Of a stretch of DNA of 64,000 bases, positions 43,601 to 55,772 are shown one piece after another. The stretch's first letter is position 1; each line of letters starts with the position of its first letter. Origin of the DNA: Symbiotaphrina buchneri. Taxonomy: Eukaryota; Ascomycota; Symbiotaphrinales; Symbiotaphrinaceae. The notes under the pieces are model-generated. The model was not told where the DNA came from, ran no database searches, and saw nothing but the letters and a program-made list of their open reading frames with translations. The position numbers were made by a program, and so were the translations under genes. The stretch covers positions 496,001-560,000 of the forward strand of contig BCIG01000015.1 of assembly GCA_001599915.1 (NCBI GenBank), written 5' to 3'.

Positions 43601-45197
43601 CAAGGTCGACCGATGATAGATAAGGTACTGTACCTTAAGGTCAGGTAAGGCACCTCAGGTAACGTCAGGAACCTTGAGATCAAGGTAAGGTAAGCTCCAG
43701 CTCGCTACCGAGACTTCTTTCCGCACGGGTCCTCGGTCGAGGAGCTCTTGGGCCGACGCCAACGCTAGCTCACCCAGACTTTGGAAGCTCCAACGGAACA
43801 TGCCTAGGCGCATTCCCACTCGCGCGCCCCTTCTCAACCCAAAGTCAGATGTCCTCTAAACACCTGAATTACCGTAGCCAACCTTAAGAGTACGCATCGG
43901 ACATCTGTGCTCTCACCAATCAGCCAGCCAGTGCCTTCGTCGTAGTTCGTAGTAGCGCGCTCCTCTTGGAAATGCGCTATGTACTCTCTCCCCTGCGTCA
44001 GTGCATCGTCGTTCGTGGCTCAACAAGGTGCCTGACCGTCAATCCGGTGATGAATAATACTCGGAAGATCGCAACAATAATAGGGATGATAAGCGTTTCC
44101 TGGACCGCGTCGCCGTTTCAATTTCCACAGTTCCTGTTGAACCTTACTTGAAAGGAGTCCTGATTATCGACGCCGGTGCATTTCGTTTGCCTGGTTCGTT
44201 TCCAGGAAGCTTTCCCGGAATCAGATGTGCTCAACCTCTTATTATTCCATCCTGTTGTATCCAGCGAGCCAGGCAATGTTGCATGATCATCCTCCCTTAC
44301 TGAATTATCAAACTTGGCAACTATATCCCGTTGCGAAGCTACGTCTCATATGAGAGACGTTGCTGATCTTAAGCTCAAGGCGTTAAACGTAAGCAGCCGA
44401 ACTGAGGGGGTGAGGTACGCTCATTGTCAACCTCTAGGTGTACGGCGCTCCGAAAAGCCTTGGGCGATAGCATTCGGTATCTTGGATAGTCGATCATGGT
44501 AGATCCGAATTCTCCACCGTCTACTATTCGGCTTGTACTCCGTAGACTGGATATTATTATTAGAATTCGAGGTGGGCTACCGACGGTCCTCCCTGAGTGG
44601 GCATGGCCGACCAACCTCTCTGCCGGCAATGATCAATGAAGCCCTTGGCCGAGACGGCGACGGAAGGGCCAAACTGTTACCTGATTTGTGTAGTTAGAGT
44701 TCATTCTTCGACGATGGAAGGACTCGTCTGGTATAATCTCCATTGAACAATTGATCTGGGCAATGGTCAGCTCATGATGATGTTATCACTGTAGTACGTT
44801 TGTTTTGTCGAAGGCCGTTATTGAAGACAAGCAGCATACTGTCCGGCACTAAAGCTTTCACCGAATGCCTCGAATCATCATTAATTGTACATTCATTACT
44901 CAAAACCTGTTTGTGCATTCACAATATGCAAGCTTTGTAGTGAATTCACACGACCTGGACATTTGTCTTTGTTTGTTCGGATCTTGGTTCTTGATAAATG
45001 GAGATTAAACCCGCAAAGTCCGAAGTTGACGCGGGGTCTGACGCGATGACTTTCGCCGTTCTTCTATCCATACGTTCGCATCCGCCGCCCACGAGAAGAA
45101 AAGCATCAACATCTCAAGCTAACTCAGTCGCGAAAGCTCATTCGGAGTACGTATCCGGTTCCGTTATACATCACCCCTGAATAAGCTTTAAACCACA
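37687..45197. other. 7.5-kb gene-poor region upstream of vosA and the aldo-keto reductase
   Basis: No frame here shows a known family, good splice structure or steady codon use; the longest (about 170 residues) are low-complexity or Arg-rich chance frames. The region is divergent between vosA and the aldo-keto reductase, so it can hold both promoters and possibly non-coding RNA. Visible items: an undetermined base at 38924 followed by a G-run; a GCTGCTGCTGCTGCTTGCTGC short repeat near 39465; a perfect 22-bp palindrome centred on GGTACC at 39999-40020; and further TAAGGTA/TACCTTA clusters at 39000-39160, 40920-40950, 42885-42905 and 43560-43700. Confidence 0.6.
38925..38952 (+). repeat. G-run tract, G-quadruplex-like
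   Basis: Five or more runs of at least four G in 28 bases (GGGGGAAAGGGGAGGGGAGG and on). The single undetermined base of the window is directly before it, so base calls here may be weak. Confidence 0.75.
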
Positions 45198-46483
45198 ATG
45201 GCGGACAAGCAAATGGAATATACCAGGTACGAGGGAAGCTCATGTGGATGCCGTGCTTGGACATTGCGTCACTAACACCGATGTCGACGTTTGGTGTAGG
45301 CTCGGCAACTCCGGCCTCAAGATCTCTAAGGTCATTCTGGGGGCAATGAGTTATGGGTCGAGCAAATGGCAAGACTGGGTGCTCGATGAGGAGCAGGCTC
45401 TGCCGTTGCTCAAGCATGCCTACGATGTCGGCTTGAACACCTGGGACACTGTAGGTGCTGGAGCTCGGCAGCCCAAGCTTCCCAGTTGACGAGATCCTGT
45501 TTGTTAGGCGGACATATACAGCCATGGCAAGAGCGAGGAGATTATCGGCAAGGCATTGAAGAAGTACAACATCCCCCGCAACAAGGTCGTCATCCTTTCA
45601 AAGTGTTACTTTGGCGTCAGTGAGGATGGCGCCCAGCTTCCCATTGCGGCCTCGTCGACGAACGATGGCGACATGGTCAACTGCGTTGGCCTATCCCGGA
45701 AGCATATTTTCGACGCCGTAGAGAAGAGCGTGGAACGGTTGGGAACATACATCGATGTCCTCCAAATCCACCGTCTGGATCGAGATACCCCTCGGGAGGA
45801 GATTATGCGAGCACTCAATGCTGTGGTCGAGAGTGGCAAAGTTAGATACATCGGGGCTTCATCAGTGAGTGCTTGTGTCTTCCGACTAGACTGTTTCTTA
45901 TAAGGATCCGCTCACACCTCCTCAGATGGCCGCGTGGGAGTTCCAAACCCTCCAAAATATCGCCGCCAAGAATGGTTGGCACCAGTTTGTCTCCATGCAA
46001 AACTACTACAACCTGCTCTACCGTGAGGAAGAGAGGGAGATGATCCCGTACTGCCGAGATACCGGCGTTGGCTTGATCCCGTGGTCCCCTATCGCGCGAG
46101 GCGTCCTGGCTCGGCCTTGGGGCCAGCGTGACACGAAGCGAGAATCCAGTGACAGATTCTTGCAGAACCTCATCCGCAGCAGGGAGAATGAGACCGACAA
46201 GAACATCATCACTCGTGTGGAAGAGGTTGCGAAGAAACATAATGTGAGCATGGCACAGATTGCAACGGCATGGTGTCTCAGTAAGCAGTATGTGAATCCT
46301 ATCGTTGGATTGAGCAGCAAGGAGAGAATCGATCAGGCCGTCGCGGCAGTGAAGTTCAAGCTCCCCGAGGAGGACATCAAGTAAGTCGGCCCTGGTTACG
46401 TTCCAGCCAGCTTTCAGGTGGTTAACACTGGGAATAGGTACTTGGAAGAGCCATACATGCCGAAGCAGATTGCCGGATATTAA
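45198..46483 (+). CDS. Aldo-keto reductase, NADPH-dependent, 5 exons
   Basis: Cytosolic reductase of carbonyl compounds with a TIM-barrel fold. Exons 45198-45226, 45300-45450, 45508-45864, 45926-46380 and 46438-46483 give 345 residues; introns are 57-73 bp with CTAAC-like branch sites. It opens MADKQMEYTRLGNSGLKIS, a standard start for the yeast/fungal Aad and voltage-channel beta-subunit-like AKR group. The catalytic tetrad is present: D59 and Y64 (WDTADIYSHGKSEE), K92 (ILSKCYF) and H148 (IDVLQIHRLD). Further marks are YIGASS, FVSMQNYYNLLYREEE, PWSPIARGVLARPWG and the cofactor region NPIVGLSSKERIDQAV. Members of this group include oxidative-stress and mycotoxin-pathway reductases; no pathway neighbours are present, so the substrate is unknown. 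Confidence 0.95.
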
Positions 46484-46755
46484 TGTGCAGCTGGGCCCCA
46501 CCTTCTTGGCTGTGGTATATCACAATGGTTGCCGCCTGCGATAGAGAAAGCACATTTAAATAGACCACTACTAGAACCATTACTCAGGTCAGTACTTCGA
46601 TGCACCCTTGGATATCCTACAAATACAAAGTACGACCGGCCCATTTGATCCAAGCTGAAGCAGACCTCACCCGATTGCGAGGCAGCCCTGACTTCTAGAC
46701 GCTTGGTGACCAATCCAGTCACTCCAAGGTCCCTATGCTCTCCACATGTATATTC

Positions 46756-47333
46756 TTACTCGTCTCCCCTGCCTTGCCCCTCCTGGCCCAGATCGATGAC
46801 ACCCTCCTCGTCCTCGGCCTCCTCCCCGTCTCCATCTTCCTCATCCTCCTCTTCCTCCAATGCATGCCGAAACTTGGCTTCCGTGGTCGCGCTCAGCCGT
46901 CTCCGGCTGCCAGCCCAGCCACTTTCGGCTTCGCCGACACCCGAGCTCCCGCCAAGATCGTCTTCGTCGTCTGACGAGGAGGATGACGAGGAAGAGTACT
47001 GCAGGATCTCGGTCAGCGTGCAACATCCGAGGAGCAGCCCAGGAGGCTTGGTGAGCCTGAACGGCAAGAAGCCGAGTGATCCAATACGAGTCATGACTTA
47101 CATCGAGATCTGCGACGTCCACTGCTCCGCGCTCGTAGGGGGCACCCAATGAGGGCGCTTCGGTGGACGCTGGAGCGCCGTCGGCGGCTCTGTTGGCTTG
47201 GTTTGTCGCCGACTCCTGCTGCCTTTGAGCCAGCCGCTTAGCGAGCTGTCTCCGAGCCCGCGATGGAGGAATAGCCAGGGGCGCTGGTGTGACCGAAGCA
47301 TCCAGCTCAATGCCCGAGGTGTTCAAAGTGAGC
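46756..47333 (-). CDS. 3' exons of an unresolved gene (acidic, Ser-rich tail)
   Basis: Exons on the minus strand: 47333-47102 and 46998-46756, joined by a 103-bp intron (GTAAGT donor, CTGCAG acceptor). The first is preceded by a good acceptor (GACTAACATATGTATAG), so at least one upstream exon is missing from this model. The peptide begins LTLNTSGIELDASVTPAP, continues IPPSRARRQLAKRLAQRQ and, after the junction, runs through Ser/Asp blocks (YSSSSSSSSDDEDD, FRHALEEEEDEEDGDGEE) to GVIDLGQEGQGRGDE*. It could be a separate gene whose first exon lies in 47334-47665, or the real end of the SAPS gene, reached by a phase-0 splice with a weak donor just before that gene's apparent stop (FDD|VEMTGT). 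Neither can be proved here. Confidence 0.55.
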
Positions 47334-47665
47334 TATACATATGTTAGTCTTCGGAGCGGAGGAAGAAAACCGATCTCTCGGGCCAAGGAGATCAAGAAGA
47401 ACCAAGAAGACCCTCGGGAGGACGATGCTCCATCAGTGGATTGCTACTAGGAAAGAGCTTATAGAAATATAAAGGATACATGCAGGATTCGAGCAAAGGG
47501 AAGGCTGCGCCGAGATATGACGTGCCTTTCATGTCAGCGGTGCAATATCTTTTCCCAATGCAATGCCGTAGGTCGATGGCGTGAGTCATTAAAAGAAACA
47601 GGGCGAATATACAGGAGAAGAATGCTCAATGCCGTCACCGCAATCTTACAAAACTCCATGTGGGT

Positions 47666-50600
47666 TCATGTGCCGGTCATTTCAACATCGTCGAATGAAA
47701 CGTCATCACCCACTTGATGCTCGGATCCGCCACTGGACCCTCGTGCTCGTTCCTCCTCGTCAGTCTCCTCCATGTCGCCGTCCTCTTCATCGCTAGAGCT
47801 TCCAAACCCGGACAGGATAGAGCCACTACTCGTACTGAAGCCACCTGATGTTGCACTAGCTCCTGAGGCCAGATCAACGCTGTCGAGACCTTGGCCGCCA
47901 TTCAGTCCAGCATTCGCAAGTGCATTCGAGGCACCGCTCCCGAATCCTTGAGAAAGACCACCCATGCCGCCCTGGCCGGGCCCAAGGCTCATATCCGGCC
48001 TGACGCCGCCAAGAATAGCATTATCCCTCTCCCGCGTCTCTGTCAAAGTATGCTCCACGTAATTGACCCAGTCTTGCTGCATAACCTTGTCCAGAACTGA
48101 TTGCGATAGCAGCTCTGGGGGCTGGCGTTCAGAGAACTTGACAACTTCCTCAGCAATGAGCGTTAGATGGCCCATATATCCTAATCTCATCCTCGATTCC
48201 GTCTCTGACTTATCACTCTTTTCCTGCCCCTCGACGATCCTCTCTGTTATGCGGCCCGTCTCGAAGAGATCGATGGCAAGAGCGCGATTATAGCCGCGGT
48301 CCATGGGCCCGTTGAACACTTGCTGGACAACATCATACACCACGTTGTGCAGGAAATTGTTCCATGGAAAGCGAAAGAAAAAATCCTACGGTTTGATCCA
48401 ATCAGTGTCTCGCAAATTTCATTTTATGGGGATGTTTCACTCACTAGTATGGTGGGCACTACGTGGTGCTGGACGAACATCATCTTCAGGAAGTCCCCCA
48501 CTACCGGGCGGCCATCAATATCAGTCATTATGTCTCCTTCGTGTGGTACATTAAGCCCGCCAGACAGTACCGAGTGGCTGCTCCCCTCTTCACCCTGGGC
48601 GATATCCTGTTTTTCTTGGCTCTCACTCCTAGCCATAGCATGCTCAGGTTCAGTGGTTGTACCAGTGTGCTCAGCTTCTGGGACGGCGGGCTCCGATCGT
48701 CTCGAGAACAGTGGAGCGGGCCTATCCTCTGGGTGTGGATATTGCTCGGAGCTCCCATCTCCTCCAGGAACTCCGCCGTGATCCAATTGGCTTTGTGGCG
48801 AGACGGCGTCCCCTTGACTACTCTCATACGGTGCAGTTGTCTGATCCATCGGCTCCGAGCTAACCTGCGTCGGAGGCGGGGAGACATCTGGCTCTTGCGG
48901 ACTATCCATATTTTCGGGAGCGGACTCCGGCGTCTCTCCGTGAGACATATGTGTATCTTTGTCCAAGTCTAGGCCACCCACCTTCGCTGTCACACCGGCC
49001 GAGGTAGGCGAATCAGCGGCCTTTTCCTCCGCCACGGACACCGTTAATGAAGGTATTGGCTCATCGATAGCATCATCTGCTACACTCTCGAAACGTGGCG
49101 GCGACAGTGGCTCTTCGACAAAGTCGTCGTCTTCTGGACGTTGTTCCGGCTCTGTGGGGAGTTCTATCACGAAGGGTCTTGGCTCCTCTTCCTGATCTGG
49201 CTTCTCATCAAAGTCGTCCTTTACGTCTTCATTCAGATCACCAGAGGCAGCAACGTCTTCAAAACCATCCTCATCGGCAGCATTCTGCACCTCCAACCGA
49301 CGGATCTCTTCTGGAGACCCTGACATACCAGATGAGGACTCCCCATTTGCGTAGGAAGTGCTGTCCTCGCCGAAGTCTGCATTAGAGAATTCTTTCCTCG
49401 GAGCTTGCAATTTCCCCTCCGCTTTTAGACGTTCCCTTTCTGCATCTCTCTCCTTGATATAACGATCACTTCCCCTTTCATTGAGTAGGCCCATATTACT
49501 ACAATGTAGCAATTCAGCCATTAACTCGCAGGTCTTGAAACGGTCAAATCCCAAAGACTCGATGGTTTCGCCAAATGCAACCTTCAACTGCCTTCTCTCT
49601 CGCTTCTTAGTACCGTCTGGAAGCGTGACTGTGTGGAACGGGTTCACAATCAGATCCATAAAGTCCGGAACGTGTTCGGCGAATGTTCGAAGGAGTGTGC
49701 CAAGATAGATTGGATCCTGAGTCGTCGGCGGTGCATCAGGATTGCCAATCTCCGGATCATAGTCAGAGTTATTCTTCCTTATCACTTCAATGATGATTCC
49801 AACCCCGACCGTCAGCGGATTACCACCGCCCAACATCTCGCGGATGAGGGATTCAATGCATGTTCCTGAGACCAATTGCCTAGTCAGATCGTTCGGGCCG
49901 ATACATGACTGTTCATTTTGTGAGGCGTTGGCCGATATAGTGATGATCGCTTTTAGGAAGTCTCCAGCTGAAGTCTGCGTAGTAGAACTATGTCTTGAAG
50001 ACATATAAGAAAGTAATATGGGAATGAGATCCCTCGTTTGGAGCCACTGTGAAGCAATTAGTTGACCAGATTCAGGTCCCTCGGGGAGGCTCGGTCAAGA
50101 GGACGAGGAGTGGACATACATCAACAATGCCTTGTCCCCCTTCGGCCTTTTCCAAGCTAATGATCTTCAATAACAAGTCCATGACCATCGGGCAGTCGAC
50201 ATGCTGGAGCATATCGGGCACTATATCATCAAGTGACTTGAAAAATTCTAGCATTTCTTCGGTTTTCTTGTCCAGCAGGGTCTCGTTCACTTTAGTGAAG
50301 TAGCCAGCTTGCAAAGGATCCAAAGGTGGTTTTCTTTTTATGAATGACCAGAAGCGACGCAAGTGGTGCTGACATTCCATCAAGGCCTCGATGATGGACC
50401 ATATCTCAGAGGATAAGATCTCGCAGGCAACATAGGCATACTTTAGTCGAGTTTTCTCTTCCTTTTCTCGTTCTTCCTCACTCAGGCTTTCAGCCTTGGC
50501 ATTGTCTTTCTTCTCATTCTGGTCCTCGAGCTTTGCTTCACTCTCTCCTGGCGAAGACTCATCGTCCGACTTGCTGAGAGATTCAGGAACCTCCTCTTCG

Positions 50601-50815
50601 TCCTTATCAGAGTCAGAGCTCGGTGCTATGACATAGTCCAGCAAGCGCCCAAGTATATTTTCATCCCTAAGGTACTCGATAAGCTTCGAATTATGCTGCT
50701 TCAGCTCCTGTATCAGATCTGACTCTTCGAGGAGTTCTTCAAGGGTGACGTCGGACTTCTCCAGGAGCGTGTCGACAGTGGAGATGTTCGCGTAACCCCC
50801 AAATCGCCAGAACAT
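47666..50815 (-). CDS. SIT4 phosphatase-associated (SAPS/Ekc1) family protein, 3 exons
   Basis: Regulatory partner of the PP6-type phosphatase Sit4, acting in cell-cycle progression and, in fission yeast (Ekc1), kinetochore function. Exons on the minus strand: 50815-50120, 50046-48445, 48385-47666; introns 73 bp (GTATGT) and 59 bp (GTGAGT); 1005 residues, the usual length. SAPS repeats run through the N-terminal 450 residues: MFWRFGGYANISTVDTLL, LLEESDLIQELKQHNSKLI, GIVDWLQTRDLIPILLSY, TSAGDFLKAIITISANASQNE and GFDRFKTCELMAELLHCSN. An acidic linker follows. The end of the domain is FLKMMFVQHHVVPTILDFFF, then RFPWNNFLHNVVYDVVQQV. The tail is Gly/Ser/Asp-rich and ends DDVSFDDVEMTGT. The 3' end may extend into the exons at 46756-47333. 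Confidence 0.93.
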
Positions 50816-52020
50816 CGTGTACTGTGAGCGCGTTTAGTGTGACGCGCGTTGTGAACGACAGAGCTTAGATATGATGGTCGCACGTTCGCCGGGCCCTGTT
50901 AGCTTGTATGCGCGTTATGTGGAGGCTGGCGATGGGTATCGCAGACAGCACCTGATTGGTGAGATTGTAACCTGCGAAGCGTATAATCAGTATCAGATCA
51001 GCACGGTTCTGCTAAACTAGCAAGATGCATAGGGACCACGACATGTAGGACAAGAGGCAAAAGTCTGGGCGCACATCTGACAGAACGTATACCAGCCGCT
51101 ACACAGCGAAGGCGGACAGAACGTTGAGAACGGGGACTTACAGGTTGGTAAACTGATCACCAGTAGCACGGACGATAGTCGACAGAATGGCGGCCGTGGG
51201 CGCTGTACAAAGCCGAGCTGGGATATCGGATCACGAGTGCTCCTGCATGTGGGCGATGCGGCCGCAACAATAGGGGACAAAAGGTCCACTCATTTCAGAC
51301 GAGAGATATGCACACAATGTAGCTCCAGATAGTCTCTTGCAATGATTGGAGCAACACACCACGCTTGTAGGCGAAAAGATGAAGGCGATTGTTTGGCAAC
51401 GTGGTGCAGGACGCGCACACGCCCGAACAAGCTGAGTAACCTGGCTGAACACTTCGCACTTCCGAGTGCTGTGTGGAGATTATCTAAGGGAGGTAGATGG
51501 TGGTGGTGGCTTGTGCAGCGCTGCCCCAGCATTCCCGAACTACGCTACTTATTCGTGTTTGAGGTTTGTTCCTTACCGTAGGCTTCGCTGGTCCCTACCA
51601 TAAGGTACGTATGATTCATGAGTACTGATACGAAGCTGACCGACCTGACCTTCCGGAGACCTTAGATTACAGGTTAAGACCAATCTTGCAATTTTTGGAA
51701 CATGCGAGTACTATCATTTACCTTAACATGATCATTCAGAGGCATTGAGCCAGAAGTCGGAGGCTCCACGTGACCTTTAAGCCACTATCGACCCTTGCCC
51801 GCTCCCGGCGCTCCGTACTTCTAGTACGGTAGGCCAAGCAAGCCAGGAGTGAGTGACGCAGCTATCTGCCTGGACCTTCCCACGACTCTGTCGTAGGAAT
51901 TCCACAAGTTACTATAGCAGAACCCTCCGTCGCCGAACTGCTCAGGCAACAACAGCCTTATCTTCCTTACGTCATCCGTTGTGACCATTCCCCCCATCCT
52001 TACGACAGCCGGGTGCAAAA
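50816..52020. other. Divergent intergenic region SAPS/VPS60
   Basis: 1.2 kb with two promoters expected. Short frames only (51017-51532 on both strands), no family resemblance. Nothing else is recognised. Confidence 0.55.
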
Positions 52021-52718
52021 ATGAACCGACTGTTTGGCGCCAAAAATACGGGCCCGAAGCCTACCCTCGACGGTGCCATCTCGCATGTGAGAAACTAGAG
52101 TGACCCAAAACGATTTCCCGAGCTGACCTGAACTTACCGCAGGTGGATACTCGCATTGAATCAATTGATGTCAAGCTGGCCAAGATCAACGCCGAGCTCA
52201 CGGCGTATCAGCAGAAGATGTCCAAAATGCGCGATGGGCCCGGGAAAACAGCCATCAAGCAGAAGGCCTTGAAGGTGCTACAGCGGCGGAAGATGTACGA
52301 GGCTCAGAGGGACCAGTTGCAGCAACAGTCGTGGAATATGGAGCAGGCCGGAATGATGCAGGACAATCTGAAAAATGTCATGACCACAGTAGATGCCATG
52401 AAGACAACCAACAAAGAACTGAGGAAGCAGTACGGCAAGATCAATATCGACAAGATCGAGAAAATGCAGGATGAGATGGCAGATCTGATGGATATAGGGA
52501 ACGATATCCAGGAGAGCATAAGTAGGAGCTATGATATCCCTGAAGATGTGGATGAGGCAGAGCTAGATGCGGAGCTGGAAGCGCTGGGCGAGGAGGTTGA
52601 GCTGGATGGTTACGGAGAAACTGAAGGCACGCCGGCTTTCATGCTGGATGAGACCAAGCCACCAGAATTCGTTGACGAGCCCCCAGAAGCCGCTAAAGTG
52701 AAAGAAGCTGCTGGCTGA
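52021..52718 (+). CDS. VPS60: ESCRT-III-associated Vps60/CHMP5 (Snf7 family), 2 exons
   Basis: Late-acting ESCRT-III protein that binds Vta1 and tunes the Vps4 ATPase during multivesicular body sorting. Exons 52021-52086 and 52143-52718 (56-bp intron, GTGAGA) give 213 residues. The start MNRLFGAKNTGPKPTLDGAI is the diagnostic Vps60 N-terminus. A long basic coiled coil follows (IDVKLAKINAELTAYQQKM, VLQRRKMYEAQRDQL, NMEQAGMMQDNLKNVMTTV). The acidic C-terminal half (IEKMQDEMADLMDIGNDIQE, EAELDAELEALGEE) is the autoinhibitory and MIM-like part. Length is normal and no residue appears lost. Convergent with the Nramp gene 250 bp away. Confidence 0.96.
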
Positions 52719-52972
52719 GAGCTGCTGGTACTGAAGAGACCGTGGCTGGCAGTTCTGGCATCGCAACGTCTTTTTAGGAGTTTGTCATTAGCGGTAGCGG
52801 AAGAATGACTAGGCGATTTGCATCGCGATTTGGGATAGAGAAAGTCTTCAATGTTGCGACATGGCTTGATTCTGCCTATCGAGGCTATCTGCGATCGCAA
52901 CAGAAAAATGATATCGTAAAAGATGTTCCAATATTGCAAGGACTCAGCAACAACGCCACTCTACTGGGATGA

Positions 52973-54802
52973 TCATGCTTTGCCCATTCCCACCAACACC
53001 AACAATGCAATATTCATAATCGCAATGACCAGCCATATCATTATTGCGAGTGCCGTCGTGATCTTGTTATTCTTCATACTGAGCGTCTGATCGCGACCGG
53101 GATGGCCCGCCTGATCACCTGCCTCATCAGAAGTTTCCACCGTCATAAATCGAGCGACGCATGTAAAATATATCAGTGGAGCGCTAACGAATGGTAGTAT
53201 CACGCTTAATACCACTTGGGAGGCGTTTAGGGCATCCGTCAGACCTTCCTTGCCCACTGCAGCAGCAATAATGATGGAAGGCAAGATAGAGATTGCGCGG
53301 GTTGCAAGGCGCCGTACCCACGGTGGCACGCTCCAGTTTAACATGCCCTCGCTAACCATCTGCCCAGCGATGGTACAGACAATACCTGCACTTGTTCCAG
53401 AAAGTAGCAGCGCAAGAGCGAATATAGTCCCGGCTGCAGAGTTCAGTGACTCTTTCAAGAGGTTATATATCCCAAAGAGATCTGCTGATGCAGCATCTAC
53501 CGTATCCGAAAGTGAAGCTCCAGCAACGATGAGAATGGCACTGTTGACAAACAATGCGAATGAGAAAAGTGAAATGGCGAGCTCCACAATCGAGTAGGAA
53601 AGGCAAGATTTTATGGCAGCCAGCGAAGGTCGATACTTCACGACGCCGTCCACGTCCAGAGCGGCTATATTTCCCGAACGGATATCGAAATCTCTGAGAC
53701 GTGACTGAACAACCCCACTTCCAAGAAAGAGACTATGAGGCATGACAGTAGCGCCAAGAATGCCGCAGCTTTGATAGAGCCTATTACCCTTGTCAGCTTC
53801 ATTGCAAAAATGCTCGTGACCACGCTCACCCTTGGGACTTAACAATCGAGGACGACGGCAAGTACCCTCTCATTACTTCCCCAATGCCGGTGTCTTTTAT
53901 GAGTGACAGCTGAATGCAGAAACAGATCACCACACCCAGAACCAAAGCCACCACAAAGTACTCGAATGCTCTTACACGTGATATCGAACCCCAAGGGCTG
54001 TAGAAGAAGAGTATAATTATGACATCGAGTATGGTTATGGCGCAGCCCGCAACGAGTGGCAACTTGAATAAGAGATTCAAGGCAATAGCGGAGCCAATTA
54101 CCTGTCATGGTCAGGTTTAAGCCTTGATACAGATGATAGAGCATGGCAAGAACCCACCTCAGCAATGTCCGTTGCAATTATTGCAGCTTCAGCAAGTATA
54201 TAGAGCACGAGATTGAGCCACATAGGTAGATGAGCGCGACACATCTGCGCTAAGTTCAATCCGGTCACCGTGCCGAGCTTCACGCATAGTGATTGAAGGA
54301 AAATGGCAAACAGATTCGACATAAGCACGATAAATAAAAGTCGAAACCGAAATGAAGCTCCAGCCGCTACATCGGTGGAGTAATTGCCCGGATCAATGTA
54401 AGCGACGGAAACCAGAAAGCCAGGACCGACGAAACGCATATATTTCTTTAAGACCCGACTCAGGCGAGTCATCACCCCTGGAAGTCCCCGGGCGGGTGGA
54501 TCTAGTGAGGTCTGGGGATCTTGCTGATGAAGTGCACTTTCTGAAACCCTGCGAAGTTGCCCCAGGGCCACCTGGGATGGATCCATCTGGGGCACCGCAG
54601 GTTCGTCTGCCTGTTGAGGGCGGTCTGATGTACATGCATCATTCCCCCAATCAACCGGACCATTCCTGTGATCTCGATTGTATCTGGAATTGGCAAGCCC
54701 GTTAAGGTCTTGTCTGGTAGTTGTGTCGGCGGCCCATTGTGGGGGATTCTGGTTGCGGTCTTCGCGACCCAGCGTATCGTCGACGTGAGAGGGACAGTTC
54801 AT
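52973..54802 (-). CDS. Nramp-family divalent metal transporter (Smf type), 3 exons
   Basis: Proton-coupled importer of manganese, iron or related metals in plasma or vacuolar membrane. Exons on the minus strand: 54802-54158, 54101-53830, 53780-52973; introns 56 and 49 bp; 574 residues. The first 110 residues are hydrophilic and likely cytosolic. Then come the usual 11-12 membrane spans. The metal-binding motifs are intact: DPGNYSTD in TM1 and MPHSLFLGS in TM6, preceded by LYQSCGILGATV, which is recovered only after splicing out the 49-bp intron. Other conserved parts are FVGPGFLVSVAYID, AEAAIIATDIAE and LLLSGTSAGIVCTIAGQMVSEG. Which of the Smf1/2/3 roles it has cannot be read from sequence. 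Confidence 0.95.
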
Positions 54803-55772
54803 GGTCGAGGGACAGACTGGTACGGGTAGGGGTTCCGTGGAAACCGAAGAAATGAGAAGTCATTCCGTGATGGAGCGAAAGTTCGATGGGTTAAGGTTTC
54901 AAGATCATGGCCGACAGGGTGTCGGTGAAGAGGAAAGCCGGGGAAGATGTGCCAAGCCTTTTTGATGACGGCGGACGGCTTCTAGATCTACGGAAGCACG
55001 AACCCGTTACTTTCCGATCCGCGCAGGTACGAAGAACCTTACCTCACCTATCGATACGAAGTGGTACTGCGTATTCTTACCCAAGTATTCGTAGATGGGA
55101 GACACGAACAACAGATGAGTTGCCATGAGACAGGGATATCATAGCACGTTGTCACCTTTCATAATGGGCAAGGAGGTTTGCCTGGCCAGGCACATCATCC
55201 CGTACATTGTACGGATAGGGATAAGCACGTGAGGTATGGGCTGGTTTGGACGATTTAATCACCCGGGCTCCTCAGAAAGGGAACGCCTTGCTTATCAAGG
55301 ATGCAAGTACAAAGGAAGTCACAGTTGGATATTATTCCACTTTATGACCACTACCTATACTTCATACAGTACCTGTTTAAGGTGCAAGGTGCTCTTCTTC
55401 TTCGAGTGTGTCGCCAGACTTCTTTGTAGAGTGCGAAGACGGGTAGTACCACCTACGGTTTACTGAGGTTGTCTAAGGTATCGATTGTTGCCATCATGGC
55501 AACCGGAGCTTAAACATTAGCCGCCCCCCACGCTCGCCTGCTTGCGCAACACCGCGTTATTCTCCTGTCCCTGCACACAAGGCCGACAACAATATCCATC
55601 ATTCCACCAACTTTAGAAAAGCCCTCGGGTTCGGAATGATGGCATCTTCCGCCAATTGAGCGAATTAATTCCAGTAGCGAAAGGCAGATCCGGCTGATAT
55701 CATCCTTCACCGGCCTTGCTTTACCCACTCTTCAAAAGACGATGAGGTGAATCTGTCTTGCTACTACCGACC
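54803..55772. other. Divergent spacer Nramp/Rid1, with one orphan coding-like exon
   Basis: 970 bp. A plus-strand frame at 54907-55128 (MADRVSVKRKAGEDVPSLFD...) has coding-like composition up to a possible GTACGA donor at 55027, after which it turns into unlike sequence and stops. No following exon could be assigned. The rest shows no gene. Confidence 0.5.

Noticed and set aside
46703-47152. Ser-rich plus-strand frame of 149 residues
   Set aside because: Mirror of the acidic exon on the minus strand, which has splice sites and better composition.
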